A stretch of 64,000 nucleotides of DNA from a candidate division KSB1 bacterium (lineage in GTDB: Bacteria; Electryoneota; RPQS01). Below, piece by piece: positions 23,347 through 32,839 of the stretch. The notes below the pieces were generated by a model. That model did no database searches and was not told the DNA's origin. It saw only the letters and a list, made by a program, of their open reading frames with translations. Where the stretch lies: positions 229,812 to 293,811 of the forward strand of contig JACRMR010000020.1 in assembly GCA_016214895.1 (NCBI GenBank), read 5' to 3'. The first letter of the stretch is position 1; each line of letters opens with the position of its first letter. The translations under genes were made by a program, and so were the position numbers.

Positions 23347-25580
23347 CACCCCAACCCCATCAGCTTGCCGCCCTGATATACGGCGAATGTGACGAGCCAA
23401 GCCAGCCCCGACATATAGATCACCATGAAGATCGGCCAGCGCCAGCTGGCCGTTTCCCGCCGCACGATCGCCACGGTGGACATGCACTGGCAGGCGAGCA
23501 CGTAGAACACCATCAGCGCGACACCCACGAGCGGCGTAAATACGCGTCGTCCGGTCGCGGGATAGACTTCTGACTGCAATTTCTCGCGCAAACTCGGCGA
23601 ATTCTCATCTGCATCGGTGATCCCGTGCACCACGGCCATCGAGCTGACGAAGAGTTCACGCGCCGCGAAACTCGCGATAATTCCGATTCCGATTTTCCAG
23701 TCAAACCCCAGCGGTTCGATGACAGGCTCGATCAATTTTCCACATTGGCCGCCGATGCTGTGCTCGCTGAGCAGCGCCGCTTCGGTTCCGTCAATCGCGG
23801 CCATTTGCGCGGTGCGCGTTAGCTCGTCGATTGCAGGATTCCCGTTGACGGCGGCGCGTTGGGAATCAAAGACCGCGCGGTCGGTCTTGACCGCGGGCAC
23901 GTTCATCACCGCCCACAGAATGACCGTCGCCGCCAGGATCACGGTACCCGCGCGAACCACAAACAGCTTGGCGCGGTCGAGCAAATTCAGCCCCAGCGTC
24001 CTGAACGACGGCAGCTTGTAGGTTGGCAATTCGAGAAACAGCGGCGGCGGCGGACTTTTCAGAATGGTCTTCTTGAAGATCGCGGCCATGTTGATCGCGG
24101 CGAAGATCGACAGCGTGTACATGGCCATGAGCACGAGTCCGCCGACGGTGAAGATGCCGAGCACGGATTGTCCGGCCACGAAGACCGTGCCGATCACGAG
24201 CGCGTACACCGGCAGGCGCGCGCTGCACGACATCAGCGGCGCGACCAGGATCGTGACGATTCGATCCTTGCGACTTGCGATGGTGCGGGTCGCCATAATC
24301 CCCGGGATCGCACAGGCGAAACTCGAGAGCAGCGGCAGGAACGCGCGACCGTCCAATCCGACTTTCGCCATCAGGCGGTCCATGAGGAACGCGGCGCGCG
24401 CCATGTAGCCGACATCTTCGAGCAGACCGATAAACAGGAACAGAATCAGGATTTGCGGCAGGAAGACGAGGATGTTGCCGACGCCCGCAATCATCCCGTC
24501 CATGATCAGCGCCTTAAACAACCCGGCGGGGAGCAGCGCGTCGGCTCCGCGCGCGAACATACCGACTCCGGCTTCAATCAGGTCTTGCGCGGGAGCCGCC
24601 CAGGAAAAGATGGATTGAAAGACGATGGCCATCAGGCCGAGAAACGTCAGCGGACCCAGAACGCGATGGAGCAATACTCTGTCGAGCCGGTCGGTCAGTC
24701 GATGCGGCAGGTCCTGATCGACGCACGCCGCGGCGAACATCAGGTCTTTCAGATAGCGATAGCGCGCGCTGGTTTCCACCGCGCGCAATTGCTTGGTGGA
24801 GACGTGCAATTCGCTCAGGACGCGCCGAGTCAGTGCCGCCTGGGCGGGTGAAATTCGCACGGCATCGTCGCCTTCGATGGTGGAAATCAAGAGCCACAAT
24901 GCGTGCGCGCGCGCCGTGGTCTCGTCGGCGAAGCCGCTGTCCACCAAGCCCGCGGCCAGGGTCATCACGGGTTTTTCCAGCGCCGACGGCAGGCAATCGA
25001 TAAAGCGCGGGACACCGCAACCGCAGTCTTCGCAGTTGCAAAGTTCCAGCGACTCGATCAGCTCGGCCATGCCCTCGCCCTTGCGGGCCACCAGCGGCAC
25101 GACCGGGCAACCCAGCGCGGTCGAAAGTTTTTCGGCCGAAACCTCCATGCCGCGTTCGCGCGCGACATCCATCATGTTCAGCCCAACGATAAGCGGAATC
25201 CCCAGGTCGCGCAGTTGTGTGGCGAGAAAGAGATTCCGCTGTAGATTTGAAGCATCGACGACGACCACGACGAGATCGGGTCGCGCTTCACCCGGCAGTT
25301 CACCGAGCAGCACATCGTGCGCGACTTGTTCTTCGGGTGATCGCGCGGCCAGGCTGTAGCAGCCCGGCGTATCGACCACGTCCACGATCTCGCCGGCCGG
25401 CAGGCGCAGTTGTCCGATCTTGCGTTCGACGGTGACGCCGGGGTAGTTGCCCACCTTCTGGCGAGTGCCAGTCAGGGCATTGAAGACAGTCGTCTTCCCC
25501 GCGTTCGGATTCCCGGCGATGGCAATCACGCGCCGTTTGGGAGAGCTGAACGTGGTGGATATTTGAACCGGCACTGCCAA
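23346..25580 (-). CDS. feoB: Ferrous iron transporter FeoB
   Basis: A 744-residue inner-membrane Fe(II) transporter. The N-terminal G domain has G-N-P-N-A-G-K-T-T (G1, about 21-29), V-D-T-P-G-C-Y (G3) and G-L-N-M-M-D (G4). A cysteine-rich insert, C-N-C-E-D-C-G-C-G, follows the G domain near residue 185. The C-terminal part has about ten membrane segments with two Gate domains. Length agrees with the family. It sits in the order feoA, apt, feoB, Cys-rich protein. Confidence 0.96.
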   Translation of the reverse strand: MAVPVQISTTFSSPKRRVIAIAGNPNAGKTTVFNALTGTRQKVGNYPGVTVERKIGQLRLPAGEIVDVVDTPGCYSLAARSPEEQVAHDVLLGELPGEARPDLVVVVVDASNLQRNLFLATQLRDLGIPLIVGLNMMDVARERGMEVSAEKLSTALGCPVVPLVARKGEGMAELIESLELCNCEDCGCGVPRFIDCLPSALEKPVMTLAAGLVDSGFADETTARAHALWLLISTIEGDDAVRISPAQAALTRRVLSELHVSTKQLRAVETSARYRYLKDLMFAAACVDQDLPHRLTDRLDRVLLHRVLGPLTFLGLMAIVFQSIFSWAAPAQDLIEAGVGMFARGADALLPAGLFKALIMDGMIAGVGNILVFLPQILILFLFIGLLEDVGYMARAAFLMDRLMAKVGLDGRAFLPLLSSFACAIPGIMATRTIASRKDRIVTILVAPLMSCSARLPVYALVIGTVFVAGQSVLGIFTVGGLVLMAMYTLSIFAAINMAAIFKKTILKSPPPPLFLELPTYKLPSFRTLGLNLLDRAKLFVVRAGTVILAATVILWAVMNVPAVKTDRAVFDSQRAAVNGNPAIDELTRTAQMAAIDGTEAALLSEHSIGGQCGKLIEPVIEPLGFDWKIGIGIIASFAARELFVSSMAVVHGITDADENSPSLREKLQSEVYPATGRRVFTPLVGVALMVFYVLACQCMSTVAIVRRETASWRWPIFMVIYMSGLAWLVTFAVYQGGKLMGLG

Positions 25581-25591
25581 ACGATCCTGCC

Positions 25592-26176
25592 TTAGTCGCG
25601 CGTTAGGTTGACCGGACCGGCCGGATGATCCATGTGAAAAACGGAGGCGATATCGGGGCGATCATCGGTTCTGCAGTAGCGCAGGTCGAGCACGCTCAGC
25701 GTCCCGAGATAGTGTCCGCCGCAATCCTTCGCCATTTGCATCACGGAGTCAATGGTTCCGCCAGTCGCGACGACATCATCGACGACAAAGAAGCGCTTGC
25801 CGGTCACAAACCGCGACTGAAAGGTGAGCACGTCCGCGCCGTACTCCGTTTTCTGGTCGCCTCGCATATCGCTGTTCGGCAGCTTCCCGGCTTTGCGCAC
25901 CATCACCAGCCCCTGCTTCAGATTGAGCGCGAGCGGCGAGGCAAACAGGAAGCCGCGCGCATCGATGGCCAGGATCGTGTCGGCCTCGGCGAACGGTTTG
26001 CGGGACGCTTTGTGGGTCAGTGCCGAGATCGTCGCGTGAAAATGAGGCTGCGACATCAAGAGCGGCGAAATATCACGAAACATGATCCCCGGCACGGGAA
26101 AATCGGGGACGGGTTCGAACCGCTTGCTGGCTTCTTCAAGCAGCGAAGTCGTGGTCGGGGCGGACAGCGTGGTCAC
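25592..26176 (-). CDS. apt: Adenine phosphoribosyltransferase
   Basis: A 194-residue purine-salvage enzyme making AMP from adenine and PRPP. F-P-V-P-G-I-M-F-R-D-I-S-P-L-L is the family N-terminal motif and F-F-V-V-D-D-V-V-A-T-G-G-T the PRPP-binding loop. It lies between feoA (4-base overlap) and feoB (11 bases), an unusual place. No iron link is known for the family. Confidence 0.93.
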   Translation of the reverse strand: MTTLSAPTTTSLLEEASKRFEPVPDFPVPGIMFRDISPLLMSQPHFHATISALTHKASRKPFAEADTILAIDARGFLFASPLALNLKQGLVMVRKAGKLPNSDMRGDQKTEYGADVLTFQSRFVTGKRFFVVDDVVATGGTIDSVMQMAKDCGGHYLGTLSVLDLRYCRTDDRPDIASVFHMDHPAGPVNLTRD

Positions 26177-26427
26177 GGTAATTTGGGCTTCGCGGCCTGA
26201 TCGGGCAGCGGTTCAACTTGCACAAGCTCGGCATCCTCCCTGCGCACGGCAAGGGTGCAGCCGGGCAAACGGACACTGAAAGGACTATTGAACGGGGCGG
26301 ATCGTTCCATCACGACGCTGGCCCCGGGGATGAGGCCCATCTCCATCAGCCGCAACAGACTATCGGAGGACTCGTCCACGGAGAGAATCCGGCAGCGTGC
26401 TCCGAACGGCATTTCATCGAGCGTCAT
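26173..26427 (-). CDS. feoA: FeoA family protein
   Basis: An 84-residue SH3-like protein of the FeoA family: L-L-R-L-M-E-M-G-L-I-P-G-A-S-V is the diagnostic central motif. FeoA binds the FeoB cytoplasmic domain and supports iron uptake. It is the first gene of the feo operon. No clear Fur box could be read in the upstream A/T-rich leader (26430-26540). Confidence 0.92.
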   Translation of the reverse strand: MTLDEMPFGARCRILSVDESSDSLLRLMEMGLIPGASVVMERSAPFNSPFSVRLPGCTLAVRREDAELVQVEPLPDQAAKPKLP

Positions 26428-26626
26428 GGTGTCGTAATATCTGTATAATCAGCATCTTGAGAGCGTTTTCGGATGTGACCGATTCTACACAATTGCTCCC
26501 GCAGGCACAATCCAGAATATGCGAAAAAAGTCACGAATAGTCAAGGCTGGCCGGTGTCGTTTTCGGTTCGTAAAGCTCAGGAATGTTTGAGATTTGCTCC
26601 AAAAATTGCGATATTACGAGTGGGGA

Positions 26627-26660
26627 GAAAATCCCAAATCTCAAAGTCCAGATCCCAAAC
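26627..26660. repeat. Solo copy of CAAATCCC repeat
   Basis: GAAAATCCCAAATCTCAAAG followed by TCC and ATCCCAAAC words matches the repeats that flank the four-helix-bundle gene at 5438 and 5910. Here there is no gene between two copies. The rest of the 26428-26725 gap shows nothing else clear. Confidence 0.7.
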
Positions 26661-26725
26661 CGGCCCCGGGGTGGCTGTTTGGGCTGGCTCGCAGACTTTT
26701 GCCACTCAATTCGGGGGAATTGATC

Positions 26726-28294
26726 ATGAGTACGACGGGAAAGCGGTTATTGTTCGCGGCGCTGTTGATCGCGTTGGTGGGGGCGGCGGACGCGCTGAAC
26801 TATCAGTGGCTGACGGATGAGGAGTTGACGGTCTGGGGTGACCGTATTAAGTTCTGGCATGGCGACACGCTTGAGGGCGATGTTCGTTCGAACAGCCAGA
26901 TCGCCATCATGCAGGACCCGGTGTTCTACGGTCGGGTTATCACGACCGCGTCGGACTTCTGGCATGGAACGGGATACGATCCCCAGTTTCTCGGGCCGCC
27001 GCCGGAGTTCAATGCGCCCGGGATTTATGTCGGGGGAAGCCCTGGACACCTCAGGCAATGCAGCGCCGGTCAAGGAAGATTCTTCTCGTTCGGCCCGGAG
27101 TGGATCTGCCGACTCCTGTTGGATTCGAATCTGGTCCACGTCTATCGGTGGCCTGCCGGGACTCCCTTCGACAGCACCGATCATTTTGTGATCCCGCTGC
27201 TGAACGGGGATTACGGTCTCTGTTGTTTCTTTGACTGTCCCATCGAGATTGCAGGTCGCGTGGCCGGCAGACTCACCATCGGTACGTCTCACTCCGCCGG
27301 CATCCTCGATAATATCCTGTATGTTGACTCGGACCCGCTGACGGGCGTCACACCTCAATATAGTCCGAACTATTTCGCGTTGGCGGCCGAGGGGAGCATC
27401 GTCGTGCTCAACACGCCGGAGAACGGACGCGAGAATTCCGGCGGATTAGGTGATGCCCAGACCGACCCGAACCTGACCGATGTCGTGCTGTGCGGCGCCT
27501 ACTACGCGCTTGGCGGCAGCATCACGTTTCAGAATCAGAACGATGCCGACAGCGGTTACGTCTGCGCGTGCCAACCCGATGACCGCGGCGACTTGCTTAC
27601 CTTTGGCGGATTCGTTCAGAGTCGTCGCGGCTACTTGCACCGCTCCACCAGGACAAGCACAGGATATCATCTGCGACTGCGCTGGGACCATCGCCTTCGA
27701 TATTGGAGCGACTTTGTGTGGGCAGCCGAGCCGCTTCCCGATCGCACGGACACCCTCGACTACGGGCCGGTCGTTGTCGGTTCCACCGCCTGGGACACGG
27801 CGTACGTGTACGTCGCGGATCAGTACGCGTTTGGTGGTGCGACAGCGACCTATCCGTGGTACTCTCCCGGCGGATCACCCGCCTACGGTGACAGCTTCGC
27901 TGTCCCCTGCCGCTTTACTCCGCCCCATACCGGAGACTTCCGCGGCATCTTGAGCATCTACATCGCCGGGCAGACATTTCCAGTGAGGTTGCTGGGCGAG
28001 GGCACGCTTGATGTTGCCGATCATCCCGCTCTGCCGCACGACATCACGCTTTCGGCCTACCCGAATCCGTTCAATTCGGTGACGACTCTAAGCTATGTCT
28101 TGCCGGCGGGACAGGGAGGGCAATTGCTGATCTCCGACATCACCGGCCGAGCGGTCGCCGAGTTTGTGTTGGCTCCTTCCACCGGCATTCGTTCTCTGAC
28201 ATACGATGCGGCGGATCAGGCAACAGGCATCTACTTTGCCCAGTTGCTCGCGAATTCGGAGATACGCATCCAGAAGCTTTTGGTCTTGAAATAG
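26726..28294 (+). CDS. T9SS-secreted surface protein, paralogue 1
   Basis: 522 residues. A signal peptide (1-21, ending A-D-A) is followed by about 400 residues without a recognised domain, then a C-terminal type-A sorting domain beginning I-T-L-S-A-Y-P-N-P-F-N-S and ending L-L-V-L-K. It should cross the outer membrane by T9SS. ATG 26726 is chosen because the signal peptide starts there. The ribosome-binding GGGGG is inside a CAATTC-GGGG-GAATTG inverted repeat (26707-26722) that is repeated exactly before the next gene. About half its residues match the following paralogue. Confidence 0.88.
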   Translation: MSTTGKRLLFAALLIALVGAADALNYQWLTDEELTVWGDRIKFWHGDTLEGDVRSNSQIAIMQDPVFYGRVITTASDFWHGTGYDPQFLGPPPEFNAPGIYVGGSPGHLRQCSAGQGRFFSFGPEWICRLLLDSNLVHVYRWPAGTPFDSTDHFVIPLLNGDYGLCCFFDCPIEIAGRVAGRLTIGTSHSAGILDNILYVDSDPLTGVTPQYSPNYFALAAEGSIVVLNTPENGRENSGGLGDAQTDPNLTDVVLCGAYYALGGSITFQNQNDADSGYVCACQPDDRGDLLTFGGFVQSRRGYLHRSTRTSTGYHLRLRWDHRLRYWSDFVWAAEPLPDRTDTLDYGPVVVGSTAWDTAYVYVADQYAFGGATATYPWYSPGGSPAYGDSFAVPCRFTPPHTGDFRGILSIYIAGQTFPVRLLGEGTLDVADHPALPHDITLSAYPNPFNSVTTLSYVLPAGQGGQLLISDITGRAVAEFVLAPSTGIRSLTYDAADQATGIYFAQLLANSEIRIQKLLVLK

Positions 28295-28327
28295 CGATCC
28301 AACCCACTCAATTCGGGGGAATTGATC

Positions 28328-29896
28328 ATGAGTCAAACCGGCATACGGTTGTTGTTCGTCGCGCTGCTCGCGACGCTGTTCGGCGCGGCCTACGCGCTGA
28401 ACTATCAGTGGTTGACGGATGAGGAGATGACCTCCTTCGGTGACCGGATTCCCATTTTCATGCCGCCGGACACCTTCACTGGGGACGTGCACTCGAATTC
28501 CATGATCGCAATCTTGGGCGCTCCCGTGTTCTATGGCCGCGTGTCAACTACCGAGGATGACTTCTGGCGTGGCGTCGGCTATAATCCGCAGTTTCACGGC
28601 CCACCGCCATTCTTCAATGCGCCTCCTGTCTCGCTTGGCATGGGTGTAACGCGATTGCGGCAGGCGTGTTGGAATCGCGGCGCGGTGTACGGGACGCCTC
28701 AGATGCAAGCACGGCTGCTTTTGCAGGGCGGCACGATTCGCATTAACCTTTGGCCTGTCGGGCTTCCGTTTGACAGTACGTTTACGGAGTTCCACTACCC
28801 GGTCTCGTCAGGGGAGAACTATCTCTTCTTCCTCGGGCCGCTTACGATCTCGGGAGTTGTCGCGGGTAGAATTGTTATCGGCACGGACGCACGCGCCGGC
28901 ATCGCGGATAACATCCTTTATGCCGACGCGGACCCGTTGACGGGTACGACGCCGGACAGCAGTCACGATTACTTCGCGCTCGCCGCCGCTGGCGAGATCA
29001 AGATTCTCAACACCGTGGCGAATGGTCGCGAGAACTCCGGCGGACTGGGATTGAATCAGACCAATCACGATTCGACCAGCATCGTGCTCTGCGGCGCGTA
29101 CTATGCTTACGGCGAGAGCTTCACGTTCGAGAATCAGAATGATCCCGACAGCGGATACGTGTGCGAGTGCGAACCGGATGATCGTGGCACGATCTATCTC
29201 TATGGCGGCATCGTCCAGATGCGCCGGGGTCAACTGCACCGCTCCACGCGGACCAGCACGGGCTATCGTCGCACTCTGCGGTTCGATCCGCGCCTGCGAG
29301 GCTGGGACGACCTGCTCGCACCGCGCTCCGAGATCATGTCCGAGAGCACCGACACGCTCTCTTTCACATCCGTCCCGGTCGGCTCCACGGTCTGGGACAC
29401 GGCCTATGTGTACACGGAACAGGCGCTCTCGTTCGCAGGCGCTTATGCCACCTTTCCGTGGTACTCTCCCGGGGGCTCACCCGCTTACGGCGATAGCTTC
29501 GCGGTCCCTTGCCGCTTCTCACCGCCGCACAGCGGCCGTTACAGTGGAACATTGACCGTGCACGTAGGTGGATACGAGCACGACATCGTGTTGCTCGGCG
29601 AAACCGCTTCCACTTCATCAGACATTCCCGCCGTGCCGCGCGATATCACGCTTTCGGCCTACCCGAATCCGTTCAATTCCGCGACCACGATTCGCTATTC
29701 AGTGGAGTCCACGGCGAGCGCGGAGCTGACGGTTTTCGATCTGACCGGCCGCGCGGTGCAGCGGTTCGCGCTCCGCACGACTCCCGGCGGGCATGAGCTC
29801 GCATGGGACGCGCACAGCCTCGCCACCGGCCTCTATTTCGCTCGCCTCACCTCAGGCTCCCAAGCGACTACGACCAAGCTCTTGCTTCTGAAATAG
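28328..29896 (+). CDS. T9SS-secreted surface protein, paralogue 2
   Basis: 522 residues, a tandem duplicate of the preceding protein: both share L-N-Y-Q-W-L-T-D-E-E, A-G-I-x-D-N-I-L-Y, N-G-R-E-N-S-G-G-L-G and the F-P/Y-P-W-Y-S-P-G-G-S-P-A-Y-G-D-S-F block. It ends in a type-A sorting domain (L-S-A-Y-P-N-P-F-N-S-A-T-T). The 29 bases before and into the ATG are identical to those of paralogue 1, so duplication included the translation start. Role unknown, extracellular. Confidence 0.88.
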   Translation: MSQTGIRLLFVALLATLFGAAYALNYQWLTDEEMTSFGDRIPIFMPPDTFTGDVHSNSMIAILGAPVFYGRVSTTEDDFWRGVGYNPQFHGPPPFFNAPPVSLGMGVTRLRQACWNRGAVYGTPQMQARLLLQGGTIRINLWPVGLPFDSTFTEFHYPVSSGENYLFFLGPLTISGVVAGRIVIGTDARAGIADNILYADADPLTGTTPDSSHDYFALAAAGEIKILNTVANGRENSGGLGLNQTNHDSTSIVLCGAYYAYGESFTFENQNDPDSGYVCECEPDDRGTIYLYGGIVQMRRGQLHRSTRTSTGYRRTLRFDPRLRGWDDLLAPRSEIMSESTDTLSFTSVPVGSTVWDTAYVYTEQALSFAGAYATFPWYSPGGSPAYGDSFAVPCRFSPPHSGRYSGTLTVHVGGYEHDIVLLGETASTSSDIPAVPRDITLSAYPNPFNSATTIRYSVESTASAELTVFDLTGRAVQRFALRTTPGGHELAWDAHSLATGLYFARLTSGSQATTTKLLLLK

Positions 29897-29919
29897 GGCC
29901 CGCTGGTCGGCATCGGAAC

Positions 29920-29942
29920 TTCAATTTTCGATTTTCAATTTC
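29920..29942. repeat. Low-complexity TTTTCAA repeat
   Basis: TTCAATTTTCGATTTTCAAT repeats just before the TTG start of the next gene. A relative lies at 52056-52080; both are preceded by CGG-A-CTTC-like sequence. Confidence 0.6.
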
Positions 29943-29945
29943 TGC

Positions 29946-31013
29946 TTGAACATCCTCTTCGTAAACTCATCACTGGTCTGGGGCGGGAACGAAAAGTGGA
30001 CGCTGCGCGCGGCGGAAACACTCGCGTCGCGCGATCATCAGGTCGCGATCGCGATTCGCAACTTTGAGATCTGGCAAGGCCACGAGCGCGGCTGGGTCGA
30101 TTTTCTCACCTTGCCGTTTACGAATGACGCCGATATCTTCACGGTGTTCAAGCTGCGGAAGTTGATCACGGAACGCGAGATTGACATTCTGCTGCCCACG
30201 CGCAGCCGCGATTACTGGTTGAGCGGTTTCGCGCGCCTGGGGACGTCCGCGAAATACGTGATGCGCAACGGGATTACGCGCGATCTCCCCAACACGCTCA
30301 AGGAACGCCTGCGTTACGGCCGCTTTCCCGACGGCATCGTCGTGAACGCGCAGGCCGTGAAGGAGTCGCTGGCCAAGCACGCCTGGGTTCAGCGCGACCG
30401 CATTCACGTGATCTATAACGGCGTGGATTCCGCGGAATCGAGCGAGCAAGTTCCGCCGCTCAAACAGCCGGGCGAATTCTTGATTGTCGCCGCCGGACGC
30501 GTCGAATCGGACAAGGGCTTTGACGTGCTCGTCGAAGCCATGGCCCTCGCGCTCCGTGACGTGCCATCTTTGCGCTGCGTGATCTTCGGTCGCGGCGACA
30601 TGGAAGCTGCGATCCAGCGGCGCATCGACGAGCGTCAGGTTGGCGACAGCGTCCGCCTCGGCGGGTTCACCACGAATCTCGCCGCGGTATTGAAGCAGGC
30701 GGATCTTTCCGTCTCATCGTCCTACCGCGAAGGCGTATCCAACTTCATTCTCGAAAGCTGGTCCGCCGGCGTCCCCATCATCGCCACTTCGATTCCCGGC
30801 TCGACCGAAATTATCGCCGCCGAACAGCGCGGCGGCCTCGTGCTTCCGGGCGACGCGATTGCGCTGTCCAGCGCGATCCTGCGCGCCTTTCATGACCGCG
30901 AGCTTTGTGGGCGCTGGTCCGCGGCGGGCACGCTGGCGATTCAAGACACTTTCAACTGGACGCGCATGGCCGAGCAACTCGAAACGCTCTTCATCGCTCT
31001 GACCGCGGCATGA
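29946..31013 (+). CDS. Glycosyltransferase family 4
   Basis: 355 residues, GT-B fold, starting at TTG (M-N-I-L-F-V-N-S-S-L-V-W-G-G-N-E-K-W). The C-terminal A-A-G-R-V-E-S-D-K-G-F-D and S-S-Y-R-E-G-V-S-N-F-I-L-E-S-W-S-A-G-V-P-I are GT4 donor-site motifs. It opens the run of five overlapping genes that look like an LPS/lipooligosaccharide operon. The W-G-G-N-E-K-W motif recurs as W-G-G-G-E-K-W in the GT at 32836, so the two are related. Confidence 0.9.
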   Translation: MNILFVNSSLVWGGNEKWTLRAAETLASRDHQVAIAIRNFEIWQGHERGWVDFLTLPFTNDADIFTVFKLRKLITEREIDILLPTRSRDYWLSGFARLGTSAKYVMRNGITRDLPNTLKERLRYGRFPDGIVVNAQAVKESLAKHAWVQRDRIHVIYNGVDSAESSEQVPPLKQPGEFLIVAAGRVESDKGFDVLVEAMALALRDVPSLRCVIFGRGDMEAAIQRRIDERQVGDSVRLGGFTTNLAAVLKQADLSVSSSYREGVSNFILESWSAGVPIIATSIPGSTEIIAAEQRGGLVLPGDAIALSSAILRAFHDRELCGRWSAAGTLAIQDTFNWTRMAEQLETLFIALTAA

Positions 31014-32839
31014 CGACCTACCTGCGGTACATCAATCCGTTCCAGCGCTATCGCGGCGCGCTCATCATGACGGCGTTCTGCACGATTTTCTACGTGCTCT
31101 TCAACGCGCTCTCACTCTGGCTGGTGGCTCCGGTGCTGCGCATCATTTTCATGCCGGGCAAGGAAGACGCCGCGCCGCTTCCGCTCGGTCAGGCGCAAGG
31201 GTGGTACGATTCCCTCAAACACTGGTCGTGGTCCTGGTTCGCCGGCGATACTCCGGCCGAGACGCTGCCCAAGCTTTGCCTGGCCCTGATTCTCGTCTTT
31301 CTCCTGAAGAACATCTTCGCCTTTGGACAGATGTACTTCGTCTCGTACGTTGAACAGCGGATGGTCAAGGACTTGCGCGACACGCTCTTCGGCCAGCTCG
31401 CGCGCCTCCCCTACAAGTTCTTTGACAAGCGCGCCACGGGCGACGTGATGTCGAGCGTGATGAATGACGTGTACGTGCTGAGTCTGACCTTTCAGCGCGT
31501 TTTCACGCAGGCCGTCCGCGATCCGCTCTCGGCGATCACCCTGCTGATCATTCTGATCTCGATCTCGTGGGAGCTGACGCTGACCGCGCTCATCATCGTT
31601 CCGCTCTTTGGCTTGATCTATCGGGCCACAGGCCAGAGCTTGAAGCGCAAGAGCAAGCGCATTCAGGAGAAACTTGGCCAGCTTTCCGCGTATCTGCAAG
31701 AGGCGATCTCCGGCGCGCGCGTGATCAAAGCGTTCGGCACCGAGCGTTACGAGACGCAGCGCTTTGAGCGTCGCGCCGACGAGCTGTTTCGTCACAGCCT
31801 GCGCTTGGCCCGCCTCGATCGCCTCGCCCAACCGCTGTCGGAAACGATCGGCGTGGTGATTATTGCGCTCGTGCTGCTGTTCGGCGGTCAGCGCGTCTTG
31901 TCCGGCGAACTGCTCGACGCCGAGGATTTCATTCGCTTCATCGTGGTGCTTTTCGCGATTCTGACCCCCGTCCGCAATATTGGCGCGATTTTCAATAACC
32001 TGCAAGTCGGTTCCGCCGCCGGAGCGCGGCTCGATGTGATCTTCCATGAGCCGGTCGAGGCCGTCGAGCGCGGCGGTGTTGAGGTTCGCGAGTTCGCTCG
32101 GGAACTCCGGTTCGAGCACCTGTCTTTTCGCTATGAGACCAGCTCCGATTGGGTGTTATCGGATATCGACCTGACGATTCGCAAGCACGAGAAGGTCGCG
32201 CTCGTCGGCCGCAGCGGTTCCGGCAAGAGCACGCTCGCGAATTTGATTCCCCGCTTCTACGAGCCGCAGCAGGGCCGGATTCTGCTCGATGGGATTCCGG
32301 TCACGGAGCTGTCGCTGTCGTCGCTCCGCCAACAGGTGAGCTCCGTCAGTCAGGATGTGTTTTTGTTCAACGAGACCGTGCGTTACAACATCGCGTATGG
32401 GCTGGAGCATGTGGACGAAACCCGGCTGCGCAATGTGATCAAGCGCTCGCAGGCGGAGTCCTTCATCGCGGCCATGCCGCACGGTCTGGACACGGTGGTC
32501 GGCGAGCGCGGCACGCAACTGTCCGGCGGACAACGCCAGCGTCTGGCCATTGCCCGTGCCCTCTTGCGCAACTCTCCCATTCTGATCTTTGACGAGGCCA
32601 CGTCGGCGCTTGACAGCGAATCCGAGCGCCTGATTCAGCACGCGCTCACGGAGCTGTTTCGGGACCGGACCGTGATTATCATCGCTCACCGGCTGAGTTC
32701 CATCCGCTTCGCTGATCGCGTTGTGGTACTGGATAAGGGCCGGGTCGAAGCGGTCGGGACGCACGACGAGCTGGTGAAATCGAGTCCGCTCTATTCCACG
32801 CTCATGCCGCTGTACGAGTCACCGGCCGCGACGGCGTGA
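31010..32839 (+). CDS. MsbA-like ABC transporter (lipid flippase)
   Basis: 609 residues: a six-segment exporter domain (about 15-330) fused to an ATPase with Walker A V-G-R-S-G-S-G-K-S-T, signature L-S-G-G-Q-R-Q-R and Walker B I-L-I-F-D-E-A-T-S-A-L-D. This is the MsbA/lipid-A-exporter half-transporter layout. Placed between core-type glycosyltransferases, it likely flips the finished lipid-linked core across the inner membrane. ATG 31010 overlaps the previous stop (ATGA). Confidence 0.92.
   Translation: MTTYLRYINPFQRYRGALIMTAFCTIFYVLFNALSLWLVAPVLRIIFMPGKEDAAPLPLGQAQGWYDSLKHWSWSWFAGDTPAETLPKLCLALILVFLLKNIFAFGQMYFVSYVEQRMVKDLRDTLFGQLARLPYKFFDKRATGDVMSSVMNDVYVLSLTFQRVFTQAVRDPLSAITLLIILISISWELTLTALIIVPLFGLIYRATGQSLKRKSKRIQEKLGQLSAYLQEAISGARVIKAFGTERYETQRFERRADELFRHSLRLARLDRLAQPLSETIGVVIIALVLLFGGQRVLSGELLDAEDFIRFIVVLFAILTPVRNIGAIFNNLQVGSAAGARLDVIFHEPVEAVERGGVEVREFARELRFEHLSFRYETSSDWVLSDIDLTIRKHEKVALVGRSGSGKSTLANLIPRFYEPQQGRILLDGIPVTELSLSSLRQQVSSVSQDVFLFNETVRYNIAYGLEHVDETRLRNVIKRSQAESFIAAMPHGLDTVVGERGTQLSGGQRQRLAIARALLRNSPILIFDEATSALDSESERLIQHALTELFRDRTVIIIAHRLSSIRFADRVVVLDKGRVEAVGTHDELVKSSPLYSTLMPLYESPAATA

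Noticed and set aside
26100-26125. A tRNA T-arm (GGTTCGAACC).
   Set aside because: It lies within apt codons, and no acceptor or anticodon arm surrounds it.
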